Shown here: one piece after another, positions 11,691-23,728 of the stretch
Layout: the number at the start of each line of letters is the position of its first letter
How positions within the stretch are numbered: the first letter of the stretch is position 1
DNA from: Polytrichum commune
Lineage: Eukaryota; Streptophyta; Polytrichopsida; Polytrichales; Polytrichaceae
DNA length: 64,000 nt
Direction of reading: 5' to 3'
NCBI GenBank assembly: GCA_950295325.1
Contig: OX485807.1
Location: forward strand, 47,710,440-47,774,439
The notes under the pieces: generated by a model
What the model was told of the DNA's origin: nothing
Seen by the model: only the letters and a program-made list of their open reading frames with translations
The model's database searches: none
Program-made: the position numbers and the translations under genes

Positions 11691-12227
11691 GAATTACCCT
11701 ACCCACAACGACGCCAGTTGAAAACAGTCAAGCTCATAGGAAGGGAGCAAGTCACTAGGGTGGTTTTCTCTGCACAAATCGTTTCTTAATATTCCCCTGA
11801 AGCTCCACCTTCTGTTTCTCAGCAACAAAAATCTGGCGTGGAGACGCTCATACTCTACATATTGCAGGAGTGCTGAAAGAACGGAGGGATCACATTCTGT
11901 GTTGGCCATGCCTGCCGGTTGCGAATTACCGTCTTCTGAGGCCTCCTTCCGGCATGAACCTTGTCTGGTCCATTCGAGGCTTTTCGTTTGCTTTGTAGAT
12001 GCTTTCCATAGCCTTTGCCGCAGCCATATTAGCGCATGTGAATTGGAATTAGTTCACCACACACTCTTGATGTCAATAACTCTACCTGTCCAGCATGTAG
12101 CATCAAACTTGCCTGCATTCACATCGCCGTGCACAGATGTTGTCATTTTTCCTTCCAATTCATACCTACCAGGGAAGCAGTAGGATAGAGCAACAAATTT
12201 AGGCATCAAAGACAAATTATAGTGGCC
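11691..12227 (+). other. Probable promoter and leader of the membrane-protein gene
   Basis: More GC-rich than the preceding spacer and directly upstream of the next reading frame. Reading frames here (for example 11899-12183) have no recognisable domain. A small triple repeat with CATCAAAACCGGCAT lies just before, at 11648-11680. Confidence 0.3.
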
Positions 12228-13319
12228 ATGCACTTTTCAGTGTGCTCTAAGGAAGTAATCAAACGGGCGTATCACCTGCTGAGGAGTCTATGGAGGTTTC
12301 CATTGGTTTGTATTATCGGGCTGACGTTCTTATGTGAGTTCCTGAGGTTGTGGGTAACAATTATATTCCGAGCCTTCAGTCTATTACTGATAACAATAAT
12401 CGGTGTGCTTCTGATGACGTTGACAATGGTTTTCAGTGTCTGGGAGGATGTGGGACTGCACTACCGGTATGACGACTCCTTCACCGACGCTCTCAAGACC
12501 CATTGGAAGAAATGGAAGATGTGGGAGAAACAAACGTTACAGTTAGGCACCAAAGCACTCATCTGCTTCCTCCAGAAGTGGGGCAACGTAGTAGTTCAAC
12601 TACTTGCCCTGCTCTTGATTACCTACTACACAGCGCCGACCAAAGCATTCTGGGCGTACCTCTGCCTCGGAATCTTCGGTTTCGTCTTACAATGGCTTGG
12701 GGAAACAGAATTGGATATATCCAAAGCCTGGTGCCTGTGCTTTGCGACCACGTTCAGATTATACCACCTTGTGTACCTGTCTAACCTCTGGGGCATGGGA
12801 TTCAAAGGTTGCCACCCAATCACCAGAGTTGCCTTCTTCACGAAAAGGTACTACATCAAAGAGGCTGATGATGACCCCTTCACCCGTGTCTGTGATGAAT
12901 CGGCAGAGCCCATGCCAGATGCTATTGAAGATACAAACATGAAAATCGAACTTCCATGCCCGGTACCTTACCCTCTGAACCTCATTTTCAGCTCCTCTTC
13001 TATGGTTCATCTAACATGGACACAAGTGGGACTCGGATCAGGGACCCTGGAAGTCGATCACAAATTCTCAACAAAAGTGTTTTGTTTTCCAATCCCCTCC
13101 ATAGAAGCCGATTACCAATTCCGCCTACCGTGTTGTGAGTTCGGGTGGGCTAGGGTTTTCAAGTTCATGAAGGGTGTGGAAAGTGCGAATGAAGTTTTAA
13201 TGGAAAAAGTCGAGGACATCTCGTGTTGTTACAGCCTTCGAGAGACCATCACATTCGTGGCCAATCCTCACAATAAGCTGATCAGAAAGGAGTCAATCGA
13301 GGAGAGCTGGTGCTGTTGA
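12228..13319 (+). CDS. Unrecognised multi-pass membrane protein
   Basis: A 363-residue single-exon frame. The reading frame opens six bases earlier with GTG, but a eukaryotic start should be the ATG at 12228. Hydrophobic segments lie at about residues 24-46, 48-70, 118-136, 140-158 and probably 167-185. A charged stretch with HWKKWKMWEKQ is at about 92-102. The C-terminal half (about 200-363) is polar and acidic with many Cys residues; it ends with ESWCC, a possible lipid-modification site. No catalytic motif is visible and I do not recognise the family. The stop codon is followed six bases later by CAG|GTGAGT, a strong splice donor, so the transcript may carry a 3' UTR intron. Length, even composition and lack of internal stops make it a likely real gene. 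Confidence 0.6.
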   Translation: MHFSVCSKEVIKRAYHLLRSLWRFPLVCIIGLTFLCEFLRLWVTIIFRAFSLLLITIIGVLLMTLTMVFSVWEDVGLHYRYDDSFTDALKTHWKKWKMWEKQTLQLGTKALICFLQKWGNVVVQLLALLLITYYTAPTKAFWAYLCLGIFGFVLQWLGETELDISKAWCLCFATTFRLYHLVYLSNLWGMGFKGCHPITRVAFFTKRYYIKEADDDPFTRVCDESAEPMPDAIEDTNMKIELPCPVPYPLNLIFSSSSMVHLTWTQVGLGSGTLEVDHKFSTKVFCFPIPSIEADYQFRLPCCEFGWARVFKFMKGVESANEVLMEKVEDISCCYSLRETITFVANPHNKLIRKESIEESWCC

Positions 13320-13325
13320 TATCAG

Positions 13326-13755
13326 GTGAGTTCAAGAATCTTGATGATGAATGCTTTTGCGGATGAAATCAGGAAAGTGCGAAAACAAGTCAAAGAACTT
13401 CAAGCTTCGTGCGGGGTCAACAGTTACTTGAACCACAAGTACGTCAAATAAGTAGAGCATTTAGAGAAGAAAACAAGTCTTTGCTTACTATCAATATTGC
13501 GTGTGCAACGTAGGCTTAAACACCGATTATCATGTGAATTCTCATTGATTTGTAGGTCTGCAAAAGTATGCCTTCGCCTACATGCAGAGCCTCATACAAT
13601 CGCAGATTGATGCGCATTGAGCAATGTGATTGAATTAGCATTGACAACACTGATAGCTATTGTTGTCATCAATGTCGATTGCATGCAACGAGACTTTGCT
13701 AATTTTGTAGATTTCCAGATTCGTTTCGTCTGAGCAACATTCACTGGCCCTTGCA
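13326..13755 (+). other. Possible 3' UTR intron of the membrane-protein gene
   Basis: A consensus donor (CAG|GTGAGT) lies right after the stop codon. A good acceptor (CCCTTGCAG|GTGTGG) ends at 13755, and another candidate (TTTGTAG) is near 13555. This is a splice-signal reading only; no transcript evidence is available. Confidence 0.3.
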
Positions 13756-14928
13756 GGTGTGGTAAATGTTTCGATGTTCGTAAGTCAGGGTGAGCTCGGA
13801 GAAGGGAAAAATGGTCTGGAAGAAGCTCAACATTGAGCAAACCACAGATATCTCCAAGTTATTGACATTTCATAAACGATCACCTATCCAAGAGCAGAAG
13901 AGCGATCAGAACTCATCACAATTTGTCATCCATGGAGATGCGATATCATCCATATTTCCTAGATTATGTCTACGAGCTTATTGGTTATATTTGATAAACA
14001 ACTTGAGTAAGTGAATAACTCGCCAATCCCGCAACTTGTCATCTAGTATCTTCTTGTTGTTTATCTAGTCCATTTCCAACTCTACTTATTGTTTGTAATT
14101 TTCATTTGGACTCTTTCATCCCTTTAAAATGACCATGTACAAAATGAAGTAGAATTTACAACAACTTTCAAGTATTCAATAGGAGACGATAAAGTGGGTG
14201 ATAATTTAGGATTGAATATAATAAGAGTAACAAGGGCTTTGTTATTTTATATTTATACCATTCAAGAGCACTTTAGACCGTCGAGATTAGGCCATGAAAA
14301 CCTAATGATGAAATTGTCGGGGTTGCCTGAATCTAGTTTTTGACTTGTATTGTGAGCAAAGCTAGGACATGAGCACGAGCACGAGCATGAGCAGGGGCTT
14401 ACTTCCGTGGGGCTCATGTATAGGCATGTTCATGAAAACATTGTGGTGACACAAGGATTCCATATTTTCTCGGTCTACCCGAAAAATAATTTTTTTTTAC
14501 GGGCTGCCCGAAAAAAGGTTGGAGGTGCGACTAACATATATTTACATTTGAGCACATTATGGTGGAAAGGTTTTGTAATTTTTCAGTCTTAGACACCAAA
14601 AGACTAGCTATGCTATTACTTGGAGCAGTCTCGGTTACTATGCATGTCTTTGGGCTAGGTGGTATAATATGTTGCCTACACTTTTGGTATTCTGGCATGT
14701 GTCTAAAAGAGTATGGACTTGAACTAAAAATCCTAAGGATAATGGACAACATTCATGCTAGTTAAGTTACATGGTTAGAGTTTTATTGATACATGGTTTG
14801 AAGTCGTGAGAGATTCAACACGATATTCAATATTTTGAGAGAGTGGGATCCTCTCAAAATAATATTGGCCATTTGGACACCTAAAGGTCATGTTAGGTTA
14901 ATAAATACTAGATTATACTTCAGACATG
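13756..14928. other. AT-rich spacer with one dispersed-repeat copy
   Basis: Holds a diverged copy (about 13955-14070) of the GAGCTTAT repeat found at 35546, 36056 and 47264, and a short GAGCAC-type repeat at 14368-14395. The 74-codon frame at 13790-14014 overlaps the repeat and is not supported as a gene. Confidence 0.4.
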
Positions 14929-15082
14929 TAGTTTCCATTAAAATGAGAGTATGTTAAGCTGGGAAATCGACTCATTTAGGTTGAGTCGGCCTAAATGAGG
15001 ACAATATGTTGTCAATTTAAGTTGAGTCGACCTAAATGAGTCGATTTCCCAGCTTAACATGCTCTCATTTTAATGGAAACTA
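14929..15082. repeat. Long near-perfect palindrome (hairpin, about 57-bp arms)
   Basis: The left arm (14929-14985, with TAGTTTCCATTAAAATGAG and GGGAAATCGACTCATTTAGG) is the reverse complement of the right arm (15026-15082) with about two differences, which become G:U pairs in one transcript. The loop is about 40 bases and has its own TCATTTAGG/CCTAAATGA words. It could be a foldback element or a source of hairpin RNA. Confidence 0.85.
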
Positions 15083-17409
15083 TGGCGGAATTTACAGCGA
15101 AATTTACGGCAAAAAATCAAATGTTATTTTTTTACTTGTACTCTACAACTTTCCAGTGGTTTTCATTTCATTCTTAGATTAATAGTTTGCTTTATGTACT
15201 CTCAATTCATTGGAAAACTCTCATTTTAATGAATATTGTGGAAGTTCTATCGTACACCACATGTGTAACAACAAATAACATACTTTACATATCAATCAAA
15301 ATAATGTTCATAGTGCGGGAACTTGTATATACATTTGTTGTAGGTGACATTAAATGATACTTATAACAAAATTGCCCTATATTCAACATCTCCAACACTA
15401 AGGTCCAAAACTAAGCTCTCCAACATTGTACTCCAATCAGGGAGAATTTGTCATAAAATCCCAATTTGTACATTTCTTGCTCATGGTTGGGGTTGGGCTT
15501 CATAATCTTCCCCAAAATTGAACACCACAAACAGCAACGTGCGTTGTATAATGTCGGTTATCTCACGTTGCCTAAAATTGAGCAAGCCAATATGGGTGGT
15601 TTCTGATTGTCTCATTCCAATTTATATTTACAACACGGAGTTCATTCAGCTGAGTAATAACCCCATCCCATGCTATTTTTGATAATTGTAAGATTATCAC
15701 TAGCATTGTTCATATCTTGAAGGATTTGCGTTGTAGGCCATGCTGCTCCAATGCCATTTGAGACATTGACTTTGATACTCTAACCTGTTAATAAGTGCAG
15801 TTCTTGCCTTGCTAGTTCAATGAAGATGCCATGTGTTAGTTGCCACTTGCCCCAATTGTTCCATCATGCTACATAAATCTCCTTCAAGCTATGGATTGGA
15901 GGTACGATGGCCATGTCTAAACACGCGTAATATTTGTACAATGGCCATGTCTAAATATGCCTTTGTATACACATAATCCTTATATACATGTGTGGACCCC
16001 ACATTGCCATGGTTTGATCTTAGGGAGTGGAAATGGGTGGAGTACATAAGAACATATTCTCATCAAAATTACGTGTTGTCCACGAAGAGGTAGGAACAAT
16101 AGAAGCACTAAAAACATTAGAAAACTAGACCACTGTAGGATGAGAAATCTCCACCACACAATAAGGACCAAGGCAAAGAAATCAAAACTTCTGCCCCAAA
16201 TCATTTTGATAGGAAAGTACCATGTGAATGGTGGGAGTGGCAATCCTGATGGACCCATGACATTTTTGGAGTGCATAATAGTGTGCAGCTTTAGTTAAAA
16301 AAAAAGTTTGAGATCAAGTACTCACTCACGTCTACATCAAACACCCCAAGAGAAGGGATAAAAAGAGAAACATTATCAATGTGAAAAAAACAAACACAAT
16401 TTGAAGGAATGCAAGAGTCTCTTGGAGCACTTATGAAAGCACCTACATGCTCAAGTTTATCATTCATATCTAATATAACATATAATTATATTGGATATGT
16501 AAGGACTGGACAAGGAGTGAGGAAGAATGGTTTGTATGTTCCTCAAAACTCCAACTATCTGTATCTATGATTGATATGTTTGAAAGAGCAAATTGTCAAG
16601 CTTGGAGATCCGATCGGATGCCATTGGACATGTAAATAACTACAACATAAGTGGTTCAAGAGTGACAAGTAAAAAAAAATTAAGAAATGAAGGCAATGTC
16701 CAAAAATGAGGATACCATGTGGATGGATGGGAAGATGATGTACATTAATGTGGACATATCGTAGCCATAGATGATCAAGCAATGAATATCCTAAAATATC
16801 AATGCATGCAAAGGATTTTGTTAAATTGAAGAATGTGAAGGTTGAATGCGTGGGATGGGCAAAATGATCCCAACTCTATTGGCAATTACCATTGTTCCTT
16901 CCAATTATGGATAAAGTCAAGTTTAAATTAGGGGTTGTAAATTGAGAATGATTAATGCTCTAAGACATCGGATGGGCAAATTTGAGAAAAGAATGCAATG
17001 TCATGGCATTGGTATAGGCATGGCAGATGAATTACCATGTATAGAAAATGTGTTAATACCAAGACCTATCACTTATTGAATATCAATATGACTAGAAATA
17101 AGATTACACAAGCATATATACATACACAAAAGCATATGAACAATGTTTGGAGTGAGATAATCTCATGCTCTCCTTGCTTTACCTTTCATTATTTTTCTTC
17201 ATTTTAATATTTCATACAAACAATATGAGATAACTTTTATCCCTCTTCGGACTACCATTAAAGCCTTATTCTAACCTCATCATTTCTCATGCCTCTTCAA
17301 GTATATTTCTATTGACTACGAACAATCTAATGCTCTACCTTCTACACTCTCACTTTGCAAGTAGTCAAAGGCTTCTAAACCCATTACCCATTACCCTAAA
17401 TCCTAAACC
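15083..17409. other. AT-rich spacer, no gene seen
   Basis: CTCATTTTAATG from the palindrome arm recurs once at about 15220. Remaining frames are short and low-complexity. The last 150 bases carry AAACCCTAA-type words next to the copia remnant. Confidence 0.4.
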
Positions 17410-19165
17410 CTAATGAAGTGATGTTGTCCATCGATCTGTTTGGTGCGAGAATGGTATGTGGGATTCTTTGCAAGTGCTATGCATCATTGATTGTCGCACA
17501 TGATAGATGTCGATCCTTCTTACACGTATTCCACATCCACCAAAAGTTGTGTAGGCCAAACCATTTCCTTTGTGCAATGGCTAGTGACCATGTACTTTGT
17601 CTTTATCATAGACAATGCAACCGTTGGTTGTTTCTTGCATTTCCACAAAATGACTCCAACGCCAATAAAAAATATGTACACCGTGGTTGATCACTGGTCG
17701 TTTGCATCTCCCACCCAATTTACATCGGAATAACCTCTCAAAGCAAAATCCCTGCCTCCGAGGCATAATTTGAAGTTTAAAGTGACTTTAAAATATCTCA
17801 TGATACATTTCACGGCCATCCAATGCGGTGATCCTACCCCGGCCTTCAATATGAATTGGCTCACCATACTCACCGCAGATGCAATATCGGCCCTCATGGC
17901 CATCATTACATACATGAGAGATCCTACCCCGGCCTTGTATGGAACACGTTCCATTTCCCTTTGCACATTCCCAAATTCTTCATCCAAAAGATATAACAAT
18001 TTTGAATTCGCATCGAATGGAGTTCCAACCGGTTTGCATTCTTCTATGTTGAAACGCTTTAGGACCTCCTCAATGTAGTTTTTTTGGTTTATGGTGATGG
18101 TACAGTTTCTCTATTCATCACAAATTTCACTCCTATGCAATAACATAATTCAACAAGATCGTTTATTTCAAATTCCTTCCAATATGATCAAATCATCTAG
18201 GTAGAGGATTGTCACCAACAAATACTCACCTATTTGTTTGACATACAATGAATGATCTGCTTGGCTCCTACAAAAGCCCTCATTGATGAAGAATGAGTCA
18301 ATATGGTGGTCTCATGTCCTCGGCAATTCCTTGAGCCCGTACAAAGCTTTCTTGAGTTTGCACACAAGGTGTTATTTTCCCTCTTGTACGAAACCTTCCG
18401 GTTAATCCATGTAAATATCCACCTCTAATACTTTATTAAAAATGCCGCCTTTACGTTCATTTGGTGGATCTCCCAATCCATGGTTGCTCCTAACGCAAGA
18501 ATGCATCTAATGATTATAAACTTGGCCACAAGAGCAAATGTCTCATTGAAATCCATTCCGGCCACTTGAGAATATTCCTTTGCTACTAACCGTGCCTTAT
18601 ACCTAATAATTTTATTCTAACATTATTGATGCATAACACCCATTTGCATCCTACACTTTTGCCATCATTTGGAAGGTTGGTCAATTCCCAAGTACCATTG
18701 ACCATGAACAAGTTGTACTCCTCTTGCATTGCAACCTCCCATTTGCTTGCATCTTTGGATTTCAACGCTTCGCACAAATTCAAAAGATCATCCAGAATCG
18801 CCACATTAGCCCATTCTTTGCCGTGTTGGGGTAGAATATGATTCTTCCACCATTCTCTGGGCGGGCGCCACTCCTTCCTAAAATATCTTCCATCGTTGTC
18901 AAATCTCAACGCGGCTATCATTCTCCGAGGGTATTTTGATTGCTTCTTCATTTGCAACCAGATGATCTTCCACTTGCTCCTCGGGCTCTTCACCATCATT
19001 ACACGAAGATGACTTGCAAGATTCATCCACAACAACCACCATAGGGCCTTCATTTCTCCCATTTGAACACTTCTCCAAACACATTTCCAACGCTTGTGCT
19101 ATCCTCAGGGAGTTCACTAGACATGTATACATGTATACACGTGCGTGACAAGGGTATTTATTCAA
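17410..19165 (-). mobile_element. Ty1/copia pol remnant (reverse transcriptase and RNase H)
   Basis: The minus strand, read from 19165 down, gives in order: the linker before RT (PPREWW near 18855); the RT N-terminus with EEYNLFMVNGTWEL and KSVGCKWV (18640-18720); the RT active site as LYLDDL (about 18195-18215), equivalent to Y-x-D-D; the palm/connection region with VGSLMYVMMAMRADIA (about 17860-17940); and RNase H with KKQPTVALS (about 17615-17650), CDNQ and CIALAKNP (about 17450-17510). Several stops and frame changes interrupt it. No LTR, gag or integrase is found next to it, so it is a truncated fossil separate from the element at the left edge. Confidence 0.85.
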
Positions 19166-20302
19166 GGGGTATTTAATTATCCATCCTTCATTTTTTGTAC
19201 CGTGTTATTATATAATTTGCTAATTTCTTGTTTTTTAAATGACCTTATAATTACTTTTAAATTTGGTGAAGCTCTAATTTTAAGCTAGGTATGTTCATTA
19301 TAATTATTTGATTTTGCTCCAAAGGGTTTAAGAACATTCAAAGTACTAAGTCACCAAAATCCAAGGCACAATAAGGTTTTACATTAAGAGTGTTCATAAA
19401 CAGTTTCAAACAACAAAATCAGCCCATGTTCCTCAATCAAGTTACACGCACAATTAAACACAACGGTACTGAGTGTCAAAAAAAACAATTAAAAAACCAA
19501 CAACAAACGGATGGCAACCGACGGTCTGAACTCAGGGCTTGGGAGTGAAATGGGACTTACATGCAAGCACGAGTTCCAAAGCTGGATTTGTGTGGTCGTT
19601 ATGAAGATTCGACCTCCACTCAAAGTAGAGAGAGAGAATGACCTGCACAGGCCGCCTGCAAACCCCACCTCTCAGAAAGTCAACAGCGTCGAAGAAAAAA
19701 CTCTCGCCAACGCTAAACCACAAACCCCACCTCTCAGAACGATGAAAAAAAACTCTCAAAACCTAATCCTCCAGCAACGTTCTCCCCCAATTTTTCCTAA
19801 ACCCTAATCCGTCAGCCGCCCTCATCAATCTTTCATCCCATTTTCTCAACTAAATCAACGTAGTTTTTCATCCAAAATCTTCCCGCCTCTAAACACAAAG
19901 GACACCCTATTTAAAAAAAACCTAGGATCCTTAAATCCTACAGTATATTTTTACAAATATTTTAAAAATATGCGTTATTTGTATCAAGCCTATATTATTT
20001 ATAATACAAATTTTATCATACATACTCACCTATATTGCTTCTAAGAAAATTCTAAGTTTTTCCTTTTGTGAATATAAATTACCCTATATTTTCCCGCACG
20101 TTGTTTTCTAATATTATCGCAGTGAACTCCCCGAGGTGCTATCCTCTATGAATACCACAATTCTATTTTTTATGATCTTTTTAGTTTTCAAACACATTAG
20201 CCTATAGGCCTCAGTTCCCTCACAATTCAAATTCCAAGATGAACCCAAAAAAAACTACATAAAAAGGTTTTCTCACAAGTGAGCGCTGATGAGAGGTAAG
20301 GT
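19166..20302. other. Spacer with telo-box words and a weak reading frame
   Basis: A 98-codon frame (19511-19807) contains a duplicated CAAACCCCACCTCTCAGAA segment (19656 and 19722) and ends at CCTAAACCCTAATCC, a plant telo-box context often found in promoters. I regard it as promoter-like or decayed sequence, not a supported gene. Confidence 0.3.
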
Positions 20303-22675
20303 GGTTGAGAGTTCGGACTTTTGGAAGAGAGTGGAAGGAAGAGGGTTTCTCGTTGCTTGGCATGAATGACATAGAGTTGGAGTATTTCCTCCCTAAGGCG
20401 ACATACTGGTGGCATGTATATTTTTTGTGCGTATGTTACTTTCTTTATTTCTATATGTTTTTCACTATTGGTTCTTATGCTCATGTTGCACGTGTCATTG
20501 TGATGTTTGTCTCGGGAATGGAGGCTACAAGTGAGATCCTTAAACAACTATGCAAAACTTATGGGGAGATTGTAATCCCGGCACATGCAATATATATTTG
20601 CAAATAAATTGAAAAGTGGAGGCAGATGACATGGACTTCTTGTTTCTTTAGCGAGTTCAGACAAATTAAGCTCATTTCTTGCAAATTCCCATTTGAACAG
20701 TAGTTTGACGCATTGAAGGTTTCCCAAAGGCTACTTGCAAGGTATTCTCTTGCCATATGGTCTGCGAAATTGTTGTTTTTTGTTATTTAACATATTAGCA
20801 ACCTCACAAACACTATTGTAGGTACTTCAAATTCGAGTTGCAGCCAAAAGGTATTTGCAAACCATTTTCACTCAAGATTTGGATTGAACCTTATCACCCA
20901 ACATGTATCTACAACTTTGGGATTATGGGAAATTGGGGTCCTCCTCACTTTGCCTTGATGGCCGGAGATTATTTAGCCCTTATGATGAGCTCCAGTTAAA
21001 AGGCTTGATTTTCGCATCCATTGATTGGAATCATGTTGGGAGTGAACCACTTGTAAATCTTGCTAAAATATTGAAGACCAAGGAGGAAGCTTCGGTGAAG
21101 AATCATGAAAACAAGCATGCTCCTCACAACACAAAGAGTAATCAAACACAACCAACCTCAAAAACCTTTGTTGCCTCAAGGTCTGATGTGATGACCAGAA
21201 TGATGGTAGCAAGAAGACACAAGGAAAATATAGAACAAAGCAAGCCACAAGTGCAAAAAGTTTGTAGTTGAGGGGATGGTTGATCCAAATGGGAAAAACA
21301 AGGGCAATCAGGCACAACTCATTATTACAAAGGGTTGCACAAGGATATTAGTTGTGGTGGAGGACGATGACAAGAACTTTATTAAAGATGATGTCATTGA
21401 AGTTGCATCCACTCTAACAATCCCGGTTGTGGTGTTTGGTTCTACATAGGGTCCTTCATCCTTGCGTGTACATCGTAAGAGATATGGGGGAAGTCTTGAA
21501 GGGCATGCAAAGAAATCAAAGGCCCATGGGCAAGATTGTTGTAACTTGGATCTCATGTAGGTTTGGCATGTATAGATGCACCTTCCATTTGATGATCCTC
21601 CCAAGAAAAACAGCTCTAGCACACTTGTTCGTGTCCAAACAATCAAGGAGAGTTTTTTTGTACACGATGGAGTCCATTATTCAAGATCCCAAAGCCTCCA
21701 TTAAAAACCAACCCTCGCCAATTGTGCAAGTAATAAAATATTCTTTGAAATTCGTAAGTTGATATCATTCTTCAAAACTTTAATCTCCTTTAATTTTCTA
21801 TTTAAATTCACGTTTTCATAATATTTCTCTTACTTTCTTTTTTGCAATCCACATGTACATTCATAAGTGGGAAACAACCTAGTTTTGATGCAAATGTGGT
21901 CATTTTTGACATGCATGTTGGACAACCTATCCCTCACTCACAAAACTCGAGTGTTGCTCTTGCGTGGAATTAATCAAACGCCTAGTATCGGAAGTGGGTA
22001 TTCCAATTTTGTACGTTTATTCTTCAAAATAATGGGATTTTTCTTCTATTTTGCGCTAGTGATGTCCAACAAACCCTCCACCAAAAGAAAAATATGAAGA
22101 GGACCAACTTCAAAGTTTTTGAAAGTTGGACTTGCATCAATACCTTACCCCTCACAAAGGGTGATGAAGCAAGAAAGAAAGATGGTTGTTTCTTTTGAAT
22201 GTGGTTTGGTTTGGTTGATTACATTGGTATGGCATGTCTTCAATGGTTTTTAATTGAACTACATTCTTTTTGCCTTGTAGACTCAAAGCTTCAAGGCATT
22301 TGCATGTACAAAAGTGCTCACCAACTCAGTAGATTATGTTTTTTCTCCACCATCCCTAAACCTTAGATGTAGCAACACTCCAAGTGATTTTGATCCCTTC
22401 AAGGGAGATGTCATTTGGAACAGTGTGGAGGTCAACAAATTATCGAAATCATCTTCTGGAATCTCTTGGAGAGGCGCTTGTGAAAAAGCACCAGCTTTCC
22501 TTCTTGGTTTTCTTGGGTGTTGCAGCAAGGAGAATGATCTAATAGTTGATCCGGACATCTCTACATGTTAGTGCCCTCTCAAATTATGTTTATGATCCCA
22601 TGCATGCAATTGCTTTTTGGAATGAGGGTAGTATATGTTTTGTTAGGTGCCAACATCCGGGCTTGTCACACTATG
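20303..22675 (+). pseudogene. Decayed multi-exon coding relic, weakly methyltransferase-like
   Basis: Several plus-strand segments look like protein but are split by stops and frame changes. Examples are about 20820-20995 (FKFELQPKG, IWIEPYHPT, GPPHFALMAGDY), 21255-21450 (IITKGCTRILVVVEDDD), 21858-21960 (ANVVIFDMHVGQP) and 22281-22571 (ISWRGACEKAPAFLLGFLG, then KENDLIVDPDIST). Good acceptor-like sites precede some of them (ACTATTGTAG at 20822, TGCCTTGTAG at 22280). The order FDMHVG, then EKAP..., then DLIVDPDIS loosely recalls motif IV followed by a C-terminal motif X/I in beta-class N6/N4 DNA methyltransferases. The match is weak, key residues differ, and I may be wrong about the family. Some stops could be introns rather than decay. 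Confidence 0.3.
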
Positions 22676-23470
22676 TAAAACCATTTTTCTGGCCATAGCC
22701 TAGCCGAATTGGGTTAATTTTGAATTCTAACATATTTCATCCGGCGATTAGCGGTTGGAAGTCATCCAAAGTGGAAGGCAGAGGCGATTGTTGTTACAAG
22801 GTGGTTACATGGGCTAACCAACTCGTCCCCTCCCTCAACTCAATAAGGAGGAGGTTGTCGAAGTAGGATTCAAGCTATTTTCATATTGTAAGGATCTTAC
22901 ATGGTCTCAAGTAGTTTTAGCCATAGACGTAGAAAGATTGGAACTCAGGGAATAAGTTTGGCCATAGACAAGACCCAAGTGAGATGCTTGAGGTCGTAGT
23001 GATAGGGAATAGAGCCGTAGGAATTGGACTCTAGATAGATAGATAGAACTCCAGGCCCTTTTTAGCAAGGGGCCGGTGTGAATAAAGTGTCCGTTCGTAA
23101 TGTCAATGACCCGATGCCCACTGGACAAGGGGACATTGGAATTGGACTCTAAGACTTGGAAGTTAGGATTTGTTAACAAGAAATGATTGGCAAGGAATTG
23201 ATGAGACATTGTTTTTCTAAGAGCAGAGTGGAATGGTGAAGTGCATTATCTTGGACGCATGTGAGTAATGTCTGTAAATGTTGATTTGAGCAAATAATAT
23301 GATGCAATAGATATTAGGTTAAGTTTGAGCAATTAGGCTTGTGTTGAGTCTACACTGGAATAAGTCAAGATTGATTCAACTGGAGTGGACAAAGAGGAAT
23401 CTGAGAGGGCAATCGGCCAAGTCACACTCGTTGGCAAGGAAAGCTAAAGAGGCTGAGTGATTGGCATGTG
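22676..23470. other. Spacer, no gene seen
   Basis: Short frames on both strands without recognisable domains. A GATA repeat (ATAGATAGATAGA) lies near 23034-23046. Confidence 0.35.
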
Positions 23471-23728
23471 ATGGCCTTATCAACTAAAATGAGCCAATTG
23501 GTCCACTCAATTTAGTGTAGGGAATGTGATGGAAACGTAATGATTGCTAGTTGGTACGAGAGAATACCTATTGAAGGTTCTTTAAGTACAACTCAACCAT
23601 TCCAATACACCCACACATGTTTATAAAACTATGCAAATAATCAATTGTAATATGGAAGATCTCATCAATTGTGACAAAAGAATTGTCTCATTATGGCCCA
23701 ATTGGCTCATTTTAGTTGATAAGGCCAT
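23471..23728. mobile_element. 258-bp MITE with perfect 31-bp terminal inverted repeats
   Basis: The first and last 31 bases (23471-23501 and 23698-23728) are exact reverse complements, beginning ATGGCCTTATCAACTAAAAT. The interior is unrelated between the two halves and has no coding capacity. TGTG flanks both sides (23467-23470 and 23729-23732), a possible 4-bp target duplication. Identical ends imply recent activity. Confidence 0.75.

Noticed and set aside
12503-13138. Several shadow frames inside the membrane-protein gene
   Set aside because: Shorter, out of frame with the 363-codon gene, and without hydrophobic or domain pattern.
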